From: Desulfobacterales bacterium CG23_combo_of_CG06-09_8_20_14_all_52_9
Lineage (GTDB): Bacteria > Desulfobacterota > Desulfobacteria > Desulfobacterales > UBA2156
Assembly: GCA_002771315.1 (NCBI GenBank)
Contig: PCSF01000173.1
Span: forward strand, 14,891-22,060
DNA length: 7,170 nucleotides
Reading direction: 5' to 3'
Within the stretch, counting starts at the first letter, position 1. Every line of letters starts with the position of its first letter. Below, one piece after another: positions 4,774 to 7,170 of the stretch. The translations under genes were made by a program, and so were the position numbers. The notes beneath the pieces are model-generated. The model saw nothing but the letters and a program-made list of their open reading frames with translations, was not told the DNA's origin and ran no database searches.

Positions 4774-5529
4774 ATGATCAGCCTGGCAGTCCAACCCCTA
4801 TCTCGATCCGAGAAACTCAAAAACCGGTGCCTTTCCTGTGGAACCATGGAAAATATGGGGCGGCGAAAATACTGTTCTTTGCATTGCCGGCAGCGGTTAA
4901 AGCAGATGCTCACCATGCGGACCGGACTTCTCCGGGCTTTGAACACCCGCTATGCCACCTTCTACTTTACCGATTCCACGCTGGTATTGGATATCCTGAC
5001 CCACCATTCCGACACGCTGTTCAGCTTTTTCTACCCGCGCCATGGGGATACCAAACCGGCCGAGGATTTCTGTCACATGGCCAATGCCCTGGGAAATACC
5101 TGGTGGGCGGAAAAACGGCGAACCCAAAAACGATATCTGGCATCGAGACACCTTTTGGAGATCGCCAAAAAAAACCATGTGCCCTGTGATACAGTCAAGC
5201 CGTTTACGACCCGGCATCCAACACGTATCAACAAATCCATCACCTATCTCCGGATGAAGCCCTCGGAACTCAGTGATCCGGATTTTAGGCAAAAAATCAA
5301 AGTCGCGTACCGCCGTCAAGCCAAAAAGCACCACCCCGACAGCGGCGGCTACGCCGCCCTATTCCGAAAAATCCACCAGGCCTACCTAGATCTCGTCGAA
5401 TGGTCGGATAAACCCACCTTCACCAGCCGCCGCGGATTCCCGGACAAGTGGTTTTACGACGGGGAAACCGATCGTTGGGTTCAGCCCACCGCATTCCGGC
5501 AAAGCATTCCGATGCCCAGAAGTCGGTGA
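4774..5529 (+). CDS. Zinc-finger and C-terminal J-domain protein
   Basis: A 251-residue cytoplasmic protein with two recognisable parts. Near the N-terminus Cys19-x2-Cys22-x11-Cys34-x3-Cys38 (CLSCG ... RRKYCSLHCRQRL) looks like a small zinc-binding knuckle. At about 157-210 there is a J-domain: helix LSDPDFRQKIKVAYRRQAKK, the HPD loop His187-Pro188-Asp189, then a third helix through FRKIHQAYLDLVEW. The HPD loop is what stimulates DnaK-type ATPases, so the protein is probably an Hsp70 co-chaperone with a specialised client. The middle region (about 45-155) is basic and aromatic-rich and unassigned, and a short WFYDGETDRW tail follows the J-domain. It lacks the Gly/Phe linker and four-CxxCxGxG zinc region of DnaJ, and the J-domain is C-terminal. 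The start keeps the first Cys pair; later Met codons would lose it. There is no good ribosome-binding site. Confidence 0.85.
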   Translation: MISLAVQPLSRSEKLKNRCLSCGTMENMGRRKYCSLHCRQRLKQMLTMRTGLLRALNTRYATFYFTDSTLVLDILTHHSDTLFSFFYPRHGDTKPAEDFCHMANALGNTWWAEKRRTQKRYLASRHLLEIAKKNHVPCDTVKPFTTRHPTRINKSITYLRMKPSELSDPDFRQKIKVAYRRQAKKHHPDSGGYAALFRKIHQAYLDLVEWSDKPTFTSRRGFPDKWFYDGETDRWVQPTAFRQSIPMPRSR

Positions 5530-5592
5530 CGTTCGGACCTGAGCAACAGGAGACTAACGATTATTTCTTGCCTGTGATTTCCCCTTTCGGGA

Positions 5593-5688
5593 TTATGGAG
5601 CTTCCAGCCGTCGGGGACTTTCCGGGTGCCTTTTGATGGCGCGATGATCCAGGTATCGTGGATCCATCACAATTCCCGTGCGTCGCAT
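5593..5688 (-). pseudogene. 5' remnant of a histone deacetylase/AcuC-family gene
   Basis: On the minus strand ATG at 5688, eight bases after GGGAGGG, opens a 31-codon frame ending at TAA 5595-5593. The peptide begins MRRTGIVMDPRYLDH and continues with HPESPRRLEA. This matches the very N-terminus of the histone deacetylase superfamily (AcuC, acetylpolyamine amidohydrolase and relatives), where TG-[VI]-x-D-x-x-[YF]-L-x-H is followed by HPExPxRL. Family members are about 300-370 residues, so some 90% is missing. The other two minus-strand frames downstream give no further HDAC-like sequence, and the convergent J-domain gene ends at 5529. A good ribosome-binding site and a 38-bp gap after DUF3108 suggest it was once the second gene of that operon. 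A functional 31-residue peptide is possible but unlikely. Confidence 0.6.
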
Positions 5689-5726
5689 GCCCAGATCCCT
5701 CCCGATTTTTTTCACGAAATCCGCGC

Positions 5727-6524
5727 TCAATTGAATTTAAAACCGTTGACGCCTTCGGCAGACACCAATTCCCCGGTGAAGCTTCCCACGATGACCTTGC
5801 TCCTGATCTTGACAGGAATCCGATGTGAATCATCCGTAAGCCAAACCTCGATTCTGGCGCCAGGGCTCTGCTCGAAAACGCCCCGTACTTCTTTGCATTC
5901 CGGTTCGAACAGAATTGAATCCACCATCTTATTCCCCATACGGACCTTTTCACGCCGGACCACGATCCCTTTCCCGATGACGCATCGCTTGCCGTCGGTG
6001 ACCCACTGCTTAATTACCGCCCCCGGGACCATTTCCTTTAACCTGGCAAAATAAAAGACGGAAAGCGGGTCAAATGTGCCGGGTTGAATCGGAATCGGCG
6101 GGCGTTTTTCCCCATAGTTGACGTGCTGTGCCTCATTTTTTTTCCAGTCGAAATAGATGGTGATGTCCCGCCGGGTGGACCCTTCCTGCTGCTCTTGCCG
6201 ATAATGCAAGGACCGGGTCATCCCGGTTTCTGTATAAGCATCGATTTGATCCCGCACCTTATAAAACGCGTCCACGAAGGCATTGCTTTTAGCGCGGGCC
6301 GAGAAATGATAGACCTGAACCCCATCCCGGGTCGTCAAAGGCTTCACTTCCAGGGTGGCTTCTCCCACCGGGATGATGCCCCATCTCAGGTGAAACGTCA
6401 GTCTCTCGCCGGGTGAAAAAGGGGCCATGTTCGGTGCCGGCATGGCGGAAAAACCGGCCTGGGGCGATAAAAACCCCAGCAAAAAAAGAAAAACCAGAAG
6501 AAATGCGGACTTTTTGGGTCGCAT
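5727..6524 (-). CDS. Secreted DUF3108 domain protein
   Basis: A 265-residue exported protein of unknown function assigned to DUF3108. From ATG at 6524 it begins MRPKK and a hydrophobic stretch (about 7-20) ending PQAGFSA, a clear Sec signal peptide with likely cleavage near residue 27, so it should act in the periplasm. The mature part starts with FSPGERLTFHLRWGIIPVGE (36-55), the characteristic DUF3108 entry, and later shows DITIYFDW, FDPLSVFYFAR (151-161) and a beta-rich C-terminus with VWLTDDSHRIPVKI (228-241), which resembles the closing strands of lipoprotein-carrier-like folds. Starts at 6593 and 6608 are also open; 6593 has AAGG eight bases upstream but would put 23 residues before the signal peptide. 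I prefer 6524 on signal-peptide grounds. The HDAC-like remnant follows 38 bp downstream. Confidence 0.85.
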   Translation of the reverse strand: MRPKKSAFLLVFLFLLGFLSPQAGFSAMPAPNMAPFSPGERLTFHLRWGIIPVGEATLEVKPLTTRDGVQVYHFSARAKSNAFVDAFYKVRDQIDAYTETGMTRSLHYRQEQQEGSTRRDITIYFDWKKNEAQHVNYGEKRPPIPIQPGTFDPLSVFYFARLKEMVPGAVIKQWVTDGKRCVIGKGIVVRREKVRMGNKMVDSILFEPECKEVRGVFEQSPGARIEVWLTDDSHRIPVKIRSKVIVGSFTGELVSAEGVNGFKFN

Positions 6525-6987
6525 CCGGGAAGCGGTTTCCTCTTGGTGCCGGATAGGGTTGGGGGATACAACAGTTATCGGTTGAGTGCACATTGAAAAA
6601 ACCTTCATTCCTTAAGAGGTTAATGCATCCACCTTTTGGATTCGAGGAATAGCATGATAATATTTAGATGATATAATTTACCACGACACAGATGCTTTCA
6701 CAACATGCTTGTGGAGACCTGTTGCCATCTGGGCCTTGCAAATGGTTTTAAGGGGAGATACTATATTGATATCGGCAGGTTAGATCAGAGCAGGAACCAC
6801 AGCTACTTTTGAATTATTTGATCGGGTTTGTTTCTGCCGCGAAGCAGCTTTCTTGGACCATTGCTTTAATATTTGCAGCTGCACTGACGTTCCATGACCA
6901 ATGCCATCGCCGTGACCCACCCGGGAGTCAAAGGGGCGATCAGCGCTTAATGCGTCGACAACTTTTTCTCGAAAGGAGAGTACATCC
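6525..6987. other. Long divergent non-coding region
   Basis: No credible gene was found between the DUF3108 and SPFH starts. Open frames here (for example 6809-7024 plus and 6780-7130 minus) have no recognisable motif and run into the SPFH gene in another frame. The part around 6640-6690 is AT-rich and may hold the DUF3108 promoter, although I could not pick a clear -35/-10 pair. Small symmetric elements include CACAA-N5-TTGTG (6699-6713) and the 10-bp palindrome TGCAGCTGCA (6874-6883), either of which could be a protein-binding site. Confidence 0.5.
6736..6764 (+). promoter_or_regulatory. Candidate promoter for the SPFH gene
   Basis: TTGCAA (6736-6741) is followed after 17 bases by TACTAT (6759-6764), four of six matches to the -10 consensus. 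The predicted start near 6771 implies an unusually long leader of about 217 nt before the ATG at 6988. A closer promoter could have been missed. Confidence 0.35.
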
Positions 6988-7170
6988 ATGGTCGAGCAAG
7001 CCGAAGATATTCTACAGGCCATGAAAAAGGCCCGGCAGTTCTTTAAAATGCCCAAGCTGCAGCCCAAGATTGCGCGCGGCATCCGCATCGGCATCGTGGC
7101 GCTGATCATCCTGCTAGTGGTCTTCAACACGCTGTTCGTCTATGTGCAACCCAACGAGTTCGGCATAAAG
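6988..7170 (+). CDS. SPFH/prohibitin (band 7, HflK-like) membrane protein, 5' part only
   Basis: The first 61 codons of a membrane-anchored protein that continues past the window. Residues 1-30 are polar and basic (MVEQAEDILQAMKKARQFF then KMPKLQPKIAR). A single transmembrane segment runs from about 33 to 52 and is followed by VYVQPNEFGIK. A short cytoplasmic N-terminus, one membrane helix and then V-x-V-x-P-x-E-x-G is the usual entry into an SPFH domain, where HflK, HflC and prohibitins have VxPGExGV. Such proteins form large ring assemblies that modulate membrane proteases or organise membrane domains. The start is supported by AAGGAG (6973-6978) nine bases upstream. The SPFH domain itself is not in the window, so the assignment rests on this short stretch. 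Confidence 0.7.
   Translation, partial: MVEQAEDILQAMKKARQFFKMPKLQPKIARGIRIGIVALIILLVVFNTLFVYVQPNEFGIK

Noticed and set aside
4897..5334. 145-codon minus-strand ORF
   Set aside because: It is antisense to the J-domain gene and contains no recognisable motif.
5561..5953. 130-codon minus-strand ORF spanning the DUF3108 end and the HDAC-like remnant
   Set aside because: It is out of frame with both; its translation lacks motifs, whereas the other frames give DUF3108 and HDAC landmarks.
6809..7024. 71-codon plus-strand ORF with a hydrophobic stretch
   Set aside because: It overlaps the SPFH start in another frame, begins without a clear ribosome-binding site, and the rest of the peptide is Arg/His-rich and patternless.
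6780..7130. 116-codon minus-strand ORF
   Set aside because: It runs antisense through the SPFH start and its ribosome-binding site and has no protein-family signature.

Overview
The window reads as chromosomal DNA of moderate GC from an anaerobic bacterium, most likely a member of the Desulfobacterota (former Deltaproteobacteria). This is inferred from gene content only: a DUF3786 protein, a radical SAM protein with a Cx4Cx2C cluster motif, a half-size GDT1-type membrane protein, a DUF3108 envelope protein, an SPFH protein, and two acyl-CoA enzymes (a thiolase and an enoyl-CoA isomerase). No rRNA, tRNA, CRISPR array, insertion sequence or phage gene was seen.

Layout. Positions 1-953 (minus) hold the first 317 codons of a thiolase whose 3' part lies outside the window. 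Positions 954-1263 are a divergent control region with a candidate promoter each way, a 12-bp stem-loop in the thiolase leader and a 6-bp inverted repeat. Positions 1264-2393 (plus) hold two tightly spaced genes: a small winged-helix-like protein and a DUF3786 protein. Positions 2518-3713 (minus) hold a radical SAM gene followed 32 bp later by a half-size GDT1/UPF0016 membrane protein. Positions 3714-3954 are a second divergent control region with a good promoter in each direction and a terminator-like hairpin. Positions 3955-5529 (plus) hold an enoyl-CoA isomerase-like gene and a zinc-finger/J-domain protein. Positions 5593-6524 (minus) hold a secreted DUF3108 protein and, just downstream of it, a 31-codon remnant matching the start of histone-deacetylase-family (AcuC-like) enzymes. 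Positions 6525-6987 are a long non-coding divergent region. From 6988 (plus) an SPFH/prohibitin-type membrane protein begins and runs off the window.

How the genes relate. The thiolase and the isomerase fit anaerobic acyl-CoA (fatty-acid-type) metabolism but are in separate transcription units. The other genes look like short, independent one- or two-gene operons rather than one pathway. I do not see a convincing new multi-gene system. The most noteworthy items are the decayed histone-deacetylase-like gene, the zinc-finger plus C-terminal J-domain protein, the winged-helix/DUF3786 pair, the structured leader of the thiolase mRNA, and two 11-codon mini-ORFs that sit immediately before the isomerase and J-protein genes.
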